A DNA stretch of 64,000 nt. Origin: Gordonia westfalica (GTDB lineage: Bacteria > Actinomycetota > Actinomycetes > Mycobacteriales > Mycobacteriaceae). The stretch is taken from the NCBI RefSeq assembly GCF_900105725.1, contig NZ_FNLM01000034.1:2232001-2296000 (forward strand), read 5' to 3'. Below are positions 1 through 7,175 of the stretch, one piece after another. Within the stretch, counting starts at the first letter, position 1. Each line of letters opens with the position of its first letter. A program made the translations under genes and the position numbers. Below the pieces are notes generated by a model that was given only the letters and a program-made list of their open reading frames with translations, had not been told where the DNA came from and made no database searches.

Positions 1-1
1 C

Positions 2-340
2 GTCCTCGGCGAGTCGCGTCGCGGCGCCGACGAACGGTTGGCGCAGCTCGACGAGTGGGCGGGGACGTCGTTCACGCCCGACATCGTCCCCGTCGTCGGG
101 ACCGCGGCAGATCTCGCCGACGAGATCGAACAGTGGTTGTCGGTCGACGGCATCCGCGGCGTCCGTCTGCATCCCGCGGTCCTGCCGGATGATCTGCACT
201 CCATCACCCGAGCGGTGGTCCCGGAACTGCAGCGCCGCAATCTGTTCCGCAACCACTACGACGATCGGAGCCTTCGCGAACGCTTCGGCCTGCCCCGACC
301 GCTCAACCGTTTCACCACCGGAAAGGCCGGAGTCGCATGA
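2..340 (+). CDS. LLM-class FMN-dependent monooxygenase, C-terminal part (partial)
   Basis: The reading frame is open from the window edge to a TGA at 338-340, so only the last 112 or so codons are present. The sequence matches the C-terminal end of the NtaA/SnaA/DmoA group of bacterial luciferase-like monooxygenases, with a helix carrying DLADEIEQWL, then GIRGVRLHPAVLPDD, and an ending RERFGLPRPLNRF. Members use reduced FMN from a separate reductase to oxidise nitrogen- or sulfur-containing or chelating substrates. The substrate cannot be told from this fragment. The stop overlaps the start of the next, homologous gene by four bases (ATGA), so the two look like a tandem operon. Confidence 0.8.
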   Translation, partial: VLGESRRGADERLAQLDEWAGTSFTPDIVPVVGTAADLADEIEQWLSVDGIRGVRLHPAVLPDDLHSITRAVVPELQRRNLFRNHYDDRSLRERFGLPRPLNRFTTGKAGVA

Positions 341-1416
341 CCAAGCAGGTTCATCTCGCCGCCCACTTCCCCGGCGTCAACAACACCACGGTCTGGAGCG
401 ATCCCGCCTCCGGCAGCCAGATCGAGTTCGACTCGTTCGTGCATCTCGCGCAGACCGCCGAGCGGGGCAAGTTCGACTTCTTCTTTCTCGCCGAGGGTCT
501 CCGACTGCGGGAGCAGAACGGGCTCATCTACGACCTCGACGTCGTGGGCCGGCCCGACACGTTCACCGTCCTCTCCGCCCTTGCGGCCGTCACCGAACAC
601 CTCGGCCTCACCGGCACCATCAACTCCACCTTCAACGAACCCGTCGACGTCGCACGGCAATTCGCAACCCTCGACCACCTGTCCGGCGGTCGCGCCGCGT
701 GGAATGTCGTGACCTCGTGGGACGAGTTCACCGGCGAGAACTTCCGCCGCGGCGGGTACCTACCGGAGGACCAGCGTTATGCCCGGGCCAAGGAGTTCCT
801 CGACGCCGCCGCCGTCCTGTGGGATTCGTGGCGCGACGACGACATCATCGCCGACAAGACCTCCGGCCGCTTCCTGGCACGTGACGATGCCGGTGAATTC
901 GAGTTCCGGAGTTCGCAATTCGACATCCGCGGACACTTCGCCGCACCACGACCGCCGCAGGGTCGTCCGGTCATCTTCCAGGCCGGCGACTCCGACGAGG
1001 GACGAGAGTTCGCGGCGGCCACGGCCGACGCCATCTTCTCCCGGCACGCCACCTACGACGCCGGTCGCGCGTTCTACGCCGACGTGAAGCGGCGACTGTC
1101 CGCGTACGGTCGTCGACCCGAGGAGTTGCTCGTGTTGCCCGCGGCGACATTCGTCGTCGGCGACACCGACTCGCAGGCCGCCGAACTCGCCCACGAGGTC
1201 CGGTTACAGCAGGTGAGCGGCCAGACCGCGATCAAATTCCTCGAACAACTGTGGAACCGCGACCTCTCCGATCACGACCCAGACGGTCCACTGCCACAAG
1301 TGGATCCCGGTCTCCTATCTCGCACCCGCCGTCGCACTCGTGGCGGCGTGCCTGGTCGTCTGGGGAGCGGTTGCGTGGAACTACGACCCCGACAGCATGA
1401 CCGAGATCTGGTGTAA
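337..1416 (+). pseudogene. NtaA/DmoA-family monooxygenase, 3'-truncated and fused to foreign sequence
   Basis: Residues 1 to about 324 are a clear NtaA/SnaA/DmoA-family FMN-dependent monooxygenase: LAAHFPGVNNTTVW near the N-terminus, FDFFFLAEGL, TFNEPVDVARQFATLDHLSGGRAAWNVVTS split across the middle, and QAGDSDEGREFAAATADAIF later. The family is usually about 430-480 residues long and ends like the gene just upstream. Here homology stops after DGPLPQVDP (about 1309). The last 35 codons are arginine-rich and look like out-of-frame reading of another gene. The C-terminal domain is missing, so the enzyme is probably inactive. The alternative is a tolerated variant, which is less likely. Confidence 0.75.
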
Positions 1417-1459
1417 CGGAGGCAAGCCCGACTGGTGGCCGTCGTGGCTGCCACTCTGA
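1292..1459 (+). pseudogene. 3' fragment of a small membrane-protein gene (other frame)
   Basis: Reading the frame one base later than the truncated monooxygenase gives CHKWIPVSYLAP, a hydrophobic helix VALVAACLVVWGAVAW, then NYDPDSMTEIW and a tryptophan-rich end PDWWPSWLPL before TGA at 1457-1459. This has the composition of a real membrane protein C-terminus, whereas the monooxygenase frame over the same bases does not look like protein. The fragment has no start of its own and joins the monooxygenase gene at 1292-1310. It is best explained as what remains of another gene after a deletion or insertion. The family was not recognised. Confidence 0.45.
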
Positions 1460-1511
1460 GGAACGGCAGATTTCGCTCCGCCACCGAAACATGGCGGTAT
1501 CTGCCCCTCAG
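1456..1511. other. Three-part interrupted palindrome overlapping the fragment's stop codon
   Basis: Nested complementary arms occur in order: CTGAGG...CCTCAG outermost, then GGCAGAT...ATCTGCC, then CCGCC...GGCGG around a 10-base loop. There is no T-run, so a canonical terminator is not obvious. It could be a factor-independent stop without U-tract, or a folded DNA site at the island boundary. Confidence 0.5.
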
Positions 1512-2054
1512 GCATAGGCGGTATTCCTCCCTACGTTTTTCCACGCGGCATCGCGTCAGGCAACCGACCGTCCTGGGCTATCCCAGGAGGGTCGTATTCG
1601 TGCCAGCAAAACGCGGCACAGCACGCCACGGCAACAAGAGGGATGAGGCAGAAGGCGCTGAGCGCGAATGCGGATGTCGGAGCCGCCGAAACGACTGATG
1701 CCGGCGCATCGGAATGAGCCTCCGGTGTGTCCGAGGCCTCAATCGGTGTTGCGAGCACTGTTCGGGGCGACTCGCTTCGGAGGTCAGATAGTGCACGAGC
1801 CAGTTACGCACTGGAGCCGAAACCGGCTGCTACCAGCGAGTTTACCGTTGCGGGCTATTTGCACAACTGACCCACCAGCACCGATAGCACCACCGTTCAC
1901 CGACTTGTCGTGTAACTCTCGGTTCTTGTCCAAACCGCAGGTCAGAGCTGCGGAATGCGCGGCCACCTCAGGCAAGACCCGTGTGACCGCCTGTCGACGT
2001 CGTGTGAACGCAGCGAGGTTCCCGGTGGTGGGCCGCTGAACGTACTCCTCACCC
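1512..2054. other. Non-coding or decayed stretch, no gene supported
   Basis: About 540 bases with lower GC than the flanking housekeeping DNA. Several short frames exist on both strands but none has a convincing start, ribosome site or family match. A minus-strand frame at 1531-1758 contains one hydrophobic segment followed by WHEYDPP, which faintly recalls the WNYDP of the membrane fragment just upstream. This is too weak to call a gene. The stretch also holds one copy of a repeat (1889-1953). Confidence 0.5.
1889..1953 (+). repeat. Diverged direct repeat, copy 1 of 2
   Basis: Shares three blocks in the same order with 5275-5350: ACCACCGTTCACCG, a TCTTGTCCA block, and CAGGTCAGAGCTGCGG. The spacing between blocks differs. 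In this copy the last block is part of a CCGCAG...CTGCGG palindrome. The two copies lie on either side of the unknown membrane-protein gene and IS copy 1, so they may be old element ends. Confidence 0.5.
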
Positions 2055-3521
2055 TTAGCTCAGGCGTGCGCGGAGTCGCTGCAGCCTGCTTTCAGGCCAC
2101 AGATGCTGTTGTAGTGATCGATGACATGCCTCCGTGATTAGCTGGAGCTCGCACAGTGAGCTCATCGATGTCCGCATTCCGCCATCGAGAAGCTCCAAGG
2201 CGTCGACGAGATGTCGAACGCCGAGACACCAATCGAGCAGAATGTTGTAGTCGTCGTCGACGACGTCCTTCACTCCGTGCAATGCACTCATCGCCTCTTC
2301 GGTCTCACGACCCAGCGGACTCAGTGCCACTGATCGATCGCAGCTCGACATCCGGCGCGCGACTTGCGCGAGCATCGTTGCAATGGAGTTGAGCTTCTCG
2401 GTGATACGTGGCTCCGGCGATGCGGACGGTGCATTGTCGAGCAGGCGTCGGGCTTCGGTCGCAATCCTGTCCGCAAGCGAATAGAGATCGTCCCTCCCGG
2501 CGTGGGCAATTGCCGTTTGAACGTATGCCTCACAAGACCAGCGCGAGCGAATCATTAGCGCTCCCGGATCGTCGCCAAACCCCAGCTCAATCAAATACAG
2601 CCATGCATCGCGCGGCAGCGATCGCCTAACATCGCGAGTGAAGCTGAACGGGTCTGGAACGTTCTCCACGATCTTCGCGATGGCTGCGTAGTCGCGAAGG
2701 AACCGCGTTTGCGAGAGTTTCTCACTTGCACCGGGCCAGCCCTTCGTCCTGTCCAGCATCGGGAGGTCGTACCCCTGAAAGCAGACGCGGTACCAGTCTT
2801 TAATTCCTTCTCTAAGAATCTCGTCCATCTCGACAGCACCCTTGCGGAGGTGATCCAGGCGTTCGAACTCCTCGGCGGCCTTATCGGTGCGCCATTTCGT
2901 GAGGCCGCGCGTATGCGGGGAGGTACGTGAGGCAACAAGGCTGGTACCGGCTATAGCGAGACCAATAGCGGCGACCGCGACCGAGACCTGGGCGATCGGA
3001 CGGTCTTGCAGCCAGCCAAGCAGGTCAATGCCAATCCCCCCACGTTGAGTTACGACGATTCCCAACGCGAGAACCCCTGTGAGAATACCGAACGGGCTGG
3101 CGAGCAAGAAGGAAAGCACGCCAACAACGACGCCTTTCACCACCACCGGCACGGGACGACGAGCATGGTCGGGGTCCTTTTCCCCTGAGGCATAGCCGAT
3201 GCCCGTCCACCATCGACTACGCCGCAAGGCCTCGGACCAAAATCGTGTTACAACGGCGTTTGTCCTGAAGTCCTTGAGAGTCATAGCAGATTGCACACGA
3301 CGTTCCGAACGGGCGCGGATTCGACCGCCAAAGCGCCGGGACGCGAGCTCCCAGGTTAGACCAAGCGCGATCCAGACCAACGCGACGACAACGAGTATCC
3401 AGGCCCATTGAATCGCGAACTGAACAGCGAACGAACCGCCCTGATCAGGTGACTCACCGAACGGTTCGCACAGTGTCTCAGCAACCCAGGCAGGCGCGAA
3501 ATCCACGCAGGATCGTTCCAT
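2055..3521 (-). CDS. Membrane protein of unknown function with large cytoplasmic domain
   Basis: A 488-residue protein that I do not recognise. Hydrophobic segments lie at about residues 31-56, 128-157 and 177-197. A basic, tryptophan-containing stretch (61-120) separates the first two. The remaining 290 residues are soluble and helical, with charged stretches and several WxxE/RxL patterns but no visible nuclease, ATPase or NAD-binding motif. GC content is lower than in the housekeeping genes of the window and codon choice is more mixed, which suggests transfer. It stands alone on the minus strand between the broken monooxygenase and IS copy 1. Its place in an island beside a putative nuclease makes a defence or stress role possible, but nothing in the sequence proves it. 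Confidence 0.7.
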   Translation of the reverse strand: MERSCVDFAPAWVAETLCEPFGESPDQGGSFAVQFAIQWAWILVVVALVWIALGLTWELASRRFGGRIRARSERRVQSAMTLKDFRTNAVVTRFWSEALRRSRWWTGIGYASGEKDPDHARRPVPVVVKGVVVGVLSFLLASPFGILTGVLALGIVVTQRGGIGIDLLGWLQDRPIAQVSVAVAAIGLAIAGTSLVASRTSPHTRGLTKWRTDKAAEEFERLDHLRKGAVEMDEILREGIKDWYRVCFQGYDLPMLDRTKGWPGASEKLSQTRFLRDYAAIAKIVENVPDPFSFTRDVRRSLPRDAWLYLIELGFGDDPGALMIRSRWSCEAYVQTAIAHAGRDDLYSLADRIATEARRLLDNAPSASPEPRITEKLNSIATMLAQVARRMSSCDRSVALSPLGRETEEAMSALHGVKDVVDDDYNILLDWCLGVRHLVDALELLDGGMRTSMSSLCELQLITEACHRSLQQHLWPESRLQRLRARLS

Positions 3522-3736
3522 GCTCGAATCCTACGGTCGGTCAAGGGTCGCCCAGCGTGATGGCGCGGGCGAGATATGCCAAGCGAATGAGAATGCAGTA
3601 CACGAGCTGCGAGCAGACCGCGGTCGTAGCACGAAATTGGACGAGCGCTGGGGATGGCCTGAGCAGCCTATGAGGGTTTGTGTCAATGGGTCCTGTGGTG
3701 GGGTGTGGGCGTGTGGGTATTGCCGGGCGGCCTGGA
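3522..3736. other. Intergenic stretch before IS copy 1, no gene supported
   Basis: Upstream side of the membrane-protein gene. It would contain that gene's promoter, but I could not point to convincing -35 and -10 boxes. The last 60 bases are GT-rich and abut the IS left end directly. Confidence 0.4.
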
Positions 3737-3788
3737 TGAATCACCCCAGGTTTGATACCGCTTCCTCTGAGTCAGGAAGGATGAGCAC

Positions 3789-4100
3789 ATGCCTAAGAAA
3801 ATCGACCCGGAGGTCCGTTCGAGGGCCTTGCGGTTGCTGGAGGCCCACGGCGGCGAGTACACGTCGTTGACTGCCGCGGCCGAAGCGATCGCCAAGCAGG
3901 TCGGTGTCGGCGGAGAGACGGTACGTCGATGGGCCGTACAAGCCCAGATCGATGCCGGCGCCCGCTCCGGGACCACTACGAAGGAGTCCGCCGAGATCAA
4001 GCGCCTCAAGGCCGAGAACAAGCAGTTACGAGAAGACGTTGCCATTCTGAAAGCAGCGACAACTTTCTTCGCGGGGGAACTCGACCCCCGCAACCGATGA
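3789..4100 (+). CDS. IS3-family transposase OrfA (copy 1)
   Basis: 103 residues. An N-terminal helix-turn-helix region (about 5-55, with VRSRALRLLE and GVGGETVRRWAVQ) recognises the IS ends. A C-terminal leucine-zipper-like coiled coil (IKRLKAENKQLREDVAILKAA) follows, as usual for IS3 OrfA. The last codons overlap the orfB start as ATGA. Just before the overlap, GCGGGGG (4071-4077) and CCCCCGC (4085-4091) can pair into a strong stem-loop. This is the expected place for a structure promoting -1 frameshifting or reinitiation to make OrfB. Confidence 0.9.
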   Translation: MPKKIDPEVRSRALRLLEAHGGEYTSLTAAAEAIAKQVGVGGETVRRWAVQAQIDAGARSGTTTKESAEIKRLKAENKQLREDVAILKAATTFFAGELDPRNR

Positions 4101-5089
4101 TCGTGGCGTTCATAGATCAGATGCGCGCCAACGGGTTTGCGGTCGAGTCGATCTGCCGGGTCCTGCGTGGGCAGGGCTGCCAGATTGCCGCACGAACCTA
4201 CCGGGCATGGCGATCACGCACGCCTGCCGCATGGACGGTCTCTGATGCCCACGTCGTCGATGCGGTGCGCACTGTCGTCTGGCGCACCGGTGACGACGGC
4301 CGGCGGAAGATGACTCCCGAGGGCCTCTACGGGCGGGTGAAGATGCGCGCCCATCTGCATCGCACAACTCTGCCTGGGGTGTTCTATGGCGCCGTTGATC
4401 GAGCGATGAAAGTGTTAGGCCACCAAGGAATTCGACGGTCGAAGGGAGTCCGAACGACCGTCAGATCCGCTGATGGTGTCCGCGCGGAGGATCTGTTGAA
4501 CCGACAGTTCAGTGCTGCCGAACCGAACCGGGTTTGGGTGACCGATTTCACCTACTGCCGGACCTGGGCTGGGTGGGTGTATGTGGTGTTCATCATCGAC
4601 GTGTTCTCCCGTCGAATCGTGGCATGGCACGCCTCGACATCGAAGTCGGTGGAGTTGGTGACAGTCCCGCTTCGGATGGCACTGTGGCAGCGCAATCGGG
4701 AAGGGCATCCGGTGAAAGCTGCTGAGCTTATTCATCATTCGGATGCCGGAAGTCAGTACACATCGGTTACACTGACTGAGCGTCTGCGACTCGAAGACAT
4801 CGCAGCGTCGATCGGATCGGTCGGGGACGCCTACGACAACGCGCTGGCCGAGTCGGTGAACGGCTTGTACAAGACCGAGTGCATCCGGACCACGATCTTC
4901 CACTCCGGCCCGTACCGGACGATCTCCGACGTCGAGTTCGCGACCGCTGGTTGGGTCGACTGGTACAACAACAGCAGGTTGCACTCGAGTATTGGCCATA
5001 TTCCCCCGACCGAGTTCGAAACGCTCCACTACGCTGGCCTCGGCCCCGAGGACCAGCCCACATTGGAGGCGGCACAAAACCTGGGGTGA
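4097..5089 (+). CDS. IS3-family transposase OrfB, DDE integrase domain (copy 1)
   Basis: 330 residues starting at the ATG that overlaps the orfA stop; the frame lies at -1 relative to orfA, as in most IS3 elements. An HTH_21-like segment (about 80-120) is followed by an rve integrase core. The catalytic triad is visible as D in VTDFTYCRTW, D in HHSDAGSQYTS and E in DNALAESVNGLYKTE. The end WYNNSRLHSSIGHIPPTEFE is typical of the family. It appears intact, so the element may still be mobile. It is the catalytic half of the OrfAB transposase. Confidence 0.92.
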   Translation: MIVAFIDQMRANGFAVESICRVLRGQGCQIAARTYRAWRSRTPAAWTVSDAHVVDAVRTVVWRTGDDGRRKMTPEGLYGRVKMRAHLHRTTLPGVFYGAVDRAMKVLGHQGIRRSKGVRTTVRSADGVRAEDLLNRQFSAAEPNRVWVTDFTYCRTWAGWVYVVFIIDVFSRRIVAWHASTSKSVELVTVPLRMALWQRNREGHPVKAAELIHHSDAGSQYTSVTLTERLRLEDIAASIGSVGDAYDNALAESVNGLYKTECIRTTIFHSGPYRTISDVEFATAGWVDWYNNSRLHSSIGHIPPTEFETLHYAGLGPEDQPTLEAAQNLG

Positions 5090-5246
5090 TTCATATCGTC
5101 CTGGTGCCGATGGTGTATTTGCTCGACATCCTGACTGACCGTAAGCGGCTGATTGATCGTGTTCGTCGTGATTGCCGAGCGGCGGCCGCGAAGCCGTAGC
5201 GCGGTCGGGCAAGACCCCTCGCTTAGTAGTACGCAAGGCGGCCGTA

Positions 5247-5274
5247 GCGAGTTCCGCAAACATGAGGCCGTCAG
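5247..5274 (+). repeat. 28-bp direct repeat, copy 1 of 2
   Basis: Matches 9848-9875 at 27 of 28 positions in the same orientation; the core is GAGTTCCGCAAACATG. Copy 2 ends only 19 bases from the 3' end of the tRNA-Gln gene. The pair encloses the PLD-EVE gene, IS copy 2 and the transposase remnant, so it could mark the ends of a nested element. Confidence 0.6.
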
Positions 5275-5350
5275 ACCACCGTTCACCGGCGTGTGTCGCG
5301 TTGTCCATGCAAGCCGCAGATCTTGTCCATTTTCCAGGTCAGAGCTGCGG
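5275..5350 (+). repeat. Diverged direct repeat, copy 2 of 2
   Basis: Partner of 1889-1953 (same three sequence blocks, longer spacers). It begins at the base after the 28-bp repeat, so two independent repeat families meet exactly at this point. Confidence 0.5.
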
Positions 5351-5693
5351 GACCACGCAGGACTCAGCCAGTCTTCGCCGCTTTCCAGGGATTGGCGCGC
5401 CTCCCGCAGAGGTCCAGCTTCACGACCGACAGCTTCGTAGCGGAAAGGCAGTGCGACAGCGAACCTCGCCGGAGTGTACTTCTCGTGGCTTTGCGCTCGT
5501 TTTGAGCTATCGGCCTCGGTGTGCTCCAGTCCAGTGGGTCCGGCGAATGCGCGGTGAACAGCGACATCGCGCTCGGCGGAGGGCAGTGCGTGAGCAATGA
5601 ATCAACGGTGGGTCAACTTTCGGGATGCAGATTCGCTCGGTGAACTGCGCAAACGGCTACGATCGGTAGGGAATTCAGGGCACCAATCGGGAC

Positions 5694-6662
5694 TCACAGT
5701 CCATCCGCCAGCGCGCGCACAGCCGCCGCGAACTCACTCAGGGAGAGCTTTTTGTGGCCGTTCTGGAGCCCTCGCCCGGAGAAACCTAGCTGCTCCGCCG
5801 TAACCAGCGCGAGGTCGTCAGGCACCAAGCGCGGCGTCGTCCGATTGACGTACGGCCACCGTTCCCCTTCCTCCTCCGAGCCAGTCTGCGCCGTGACGAA
5901 CTCCGGATCGTGCACCGCCTCATCGATTATCTCGACCACCGCGTACACACCGGGTGCGTCCACCGAGTAGACCAACACAAGGTCGGAGACCGCGAAGGTC
6001 GGTCGAGCCTTCTTTGAACTCGAGAACCAACTCTCTGCCCGCCATTCGTCTGGGTGTGGATCGCCGTAATGCCCCTTCGCCCACAGCCTGCGGTCACGGG
6101 CGTCGGCAAGAAGTTGTTCGACGTCAGCCGTAGTCGGTGCGACCGCTGCGGTGCCTGTCGGCGGGGCTGGCTTCGCCTTGGGCAGCGCCGCTGCCTCCGC
6201 TGCGAGCGCTTCAAGGCGTACGGAGTCGACGTTCTTACCGCCCCCAGCCCATGCAAGGAGCTTATTGCGAACGCCCGGGACTTCAGCTGGGTCGAGTCGA
6301 ACGGACAGCTCCAGATTCGTCGCGGTTGTGGTACCTAGCCCGGAACCCGTTAGGTTTGCCGAGCCGACCAGGCCGAAGCCGTCTCCGACGAGGTACGCCT
6401 TCGCGTGCAGGCGAGCGCAGTCAACGATTCGTACCCCCACGCCCAGCAGGACTCCGAGGCCCTCCACGCTGAGGTAGCCGTTCGCGACTGCGGGCGCATC
6501 GAGCCGAGTCACAAGTAGCCAGTCATGCGCGCTGGTCTCGGCTATGGCGGCGAGACGCCGCGCGATGTCTCGCGTCAGGTACGGACTCGCGAGCAGCACA
6601 TCGCCGCCCGCGTCCCGGAGGGCTGTGAATAGTAGATCGGCAGCGCTGCTGTGGACTGTCAC
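5694..6662 (-). CDS. Phospholipase-D-like nuclease fused to an EVE/PUA-like domain
   Basis: 322 residues. Residues about 1-150 form a PLD-superfamily domain: DVLLASPYLTRDIARRLA at the start, then the active-site region LHAKAYLV...GLVGSANLTGSG, with the H-x-K and G-S-x-N of one HKD motif. Only one HKD motif is present, as in BfiI- or Nuc-type nucleases that work as dimers. A proline/alanine linker (about 155-185) leads to a C-terminal domain with FAVSDLVLVYSVDAPGVYAVV and PEF...ERWPYVN, the pattern of EVE/PUA-like folds. EVE domains in modification-dependent restriction systems bind modified cytosine. The combination suggests a one-protein nuclease that senses modified DNA or RNA. Function is inferred, not shown. 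The gene stands alone between two inverted IS copies and has lower GC than the core genes. Confidence 0.75.
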   Translation of the reverse strand: MTVHSSAADLLFTALRDAGGDVLLASPYLTRDIARRLAAIAETSAHDWLLVTRLDAPAVANGYLSVEGLGVLLGVGVRIVDCARLHAKAYLVGDGFGLVGSANLTGSGLGTTTATNLELSVRLDPAEVPGVRNKLLAWAGGGKNVDSVRLEALAAEAAALPKAKPAPPTGTAAVAPTTADVEQLLADARDRRLWAKGHYGDPHPDEWRAESWFSSSKKARPTFAVSDLVLVYSVDAPGVYAVVEIIDEAVHDPEFVTAQTGSEEEGERWPYVNRTTPRLVPDDLALVTAEQLGFSGRGLQNGHKKLSLSEFAAAVRALADGL

Positions 6663-7171
6663 GGAGCGAACCTAGCAAGCGGAGGCCGTGGCCCGAACAC
6701 AGATCAGCTTCAGCACAGTCGAGGAACAAGGGCAGACTCGCGTCGGGCGCGTAGGAGCGCGAACGTCGCCATTGAGCATCAGGGGCACCCAGCTTCGATG
6801 CACGCGCACGGGCACACGAACCCTCGTCGATCGGCGGTCGTCAGCCAATTATCTGGCAACCGTGCTCGTTCTCCGCGAATTCGCGGGCGAGTTTGGCCTT
6901 GTGTTCCGTTGAGGCGCGAATGAAGGCAGCGATGCCTCGGAGGCATCCCAACGCCGCACGGATGCCACCGTCGATCTGACGCTCGCCTACCACCGGTGAC
7001 CGCCACCGCATCTGACTGACCGACGCATACTCCCTGTGCTGTCGGAAGGATGTCGCACTCATGGGCTAATCTGCGACTCTCACTACAGGACAGTCTTCAA
7101 ATGCTCCCCGTGGGCGACAATGGATGCGTGAGGCGGAAACCAGCATGATAAGCACAGCAGTTGAGGCTCCC
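6663..7171. other. Upstream region of the PLD-EVE gene, no firm gene
   Basis: About 500 bases between the nuclease start and IS copy 2. The only frame with a protein-like composition is a 73-codon minus-strand one at 6841-7062, listed separately with low confidence. No clear promoter boxes or strong hairpins were found. Confidence 0.4.
6841..7062 (-). CDS. Possible small protein upstream of the PLD-EVE gene
   Basis: 73 codons from ATG. The central part reads IDGGIRAALGCLRGIAAFIR then a charged segment KAKLAREFAENEHG, which could form an amphipathic helix. It has no good ribosome-binding site (only a distant GAGAG) and no recognised family. It lies on the same strand as the PLD-EVE gene, 178 bases upstream of it. 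It could be a small partner, a decayed gene, or chance. Confidence 0.25.
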   Translation of the reverse strand: MSATSFRQHREYASVSQMRWRSPVVGERQIDGGIRAALGCLRGIAAFIRASTEHKAKLAREFAENEHGCQIIG

Positions 7172-7175
7172 TGAA

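Larger units (their letters stand above)
3737..5093 (+). mobile_element. IS3-family insertion sequence, copy 1
   Basis: A complete element of 1357 bp. The terminal inverted repeats begin TGAATCACCCCAGGTTT at the left, with the same sequence inverted at the right end (5077-5093). Two overlapping transposase frames are present: a helix-turn-helix orfA and a DDE orfB. The copy at 7172-8529 is in opposite orientation and almost identical; the differences noticed are one base missing here near the left end and one base change that gives Leu instead of Ile in orfB. No 3-4 bp target duplication is visible (flanks GGA and TAT), so the copy has either recombined or lost its original flank. The exact IS name was not identified. 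Confidence 0.9.
5094..5693. other. Gene-free stretch between IS copy 1 and the PLD-EVE gene
   Basis: About 600 bases without a supportable gene. Directly after the IS, a short open stretch reads LVPMVYLLDILTDRKRLIDR before stopping at 5199; it may be the broken end of a gene whose rest was lost, but no family was recognised. Two repeats lie back to back at 5247-5274 and 5275-5350. The remainder is mixed-composition sequence leading to the 3' side of the nuclease gene. Confidence 0.45.

Noticed and set aside
1531..1758. Small minus-strand membrane-protein gene
   Set aside because: It has one hydrophobic stretch, but no ribosome site, a GTG start of poor context and no relative that I recognise; a chance frame is as likely.
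4415..5308. 297-codon minus-strand frame across IS copy 1 and its mirror in copy 2 (7161-8051)
   Set aside because: Both are antisense to the DDE orfB and exist only because the IS copies are nearly identical.
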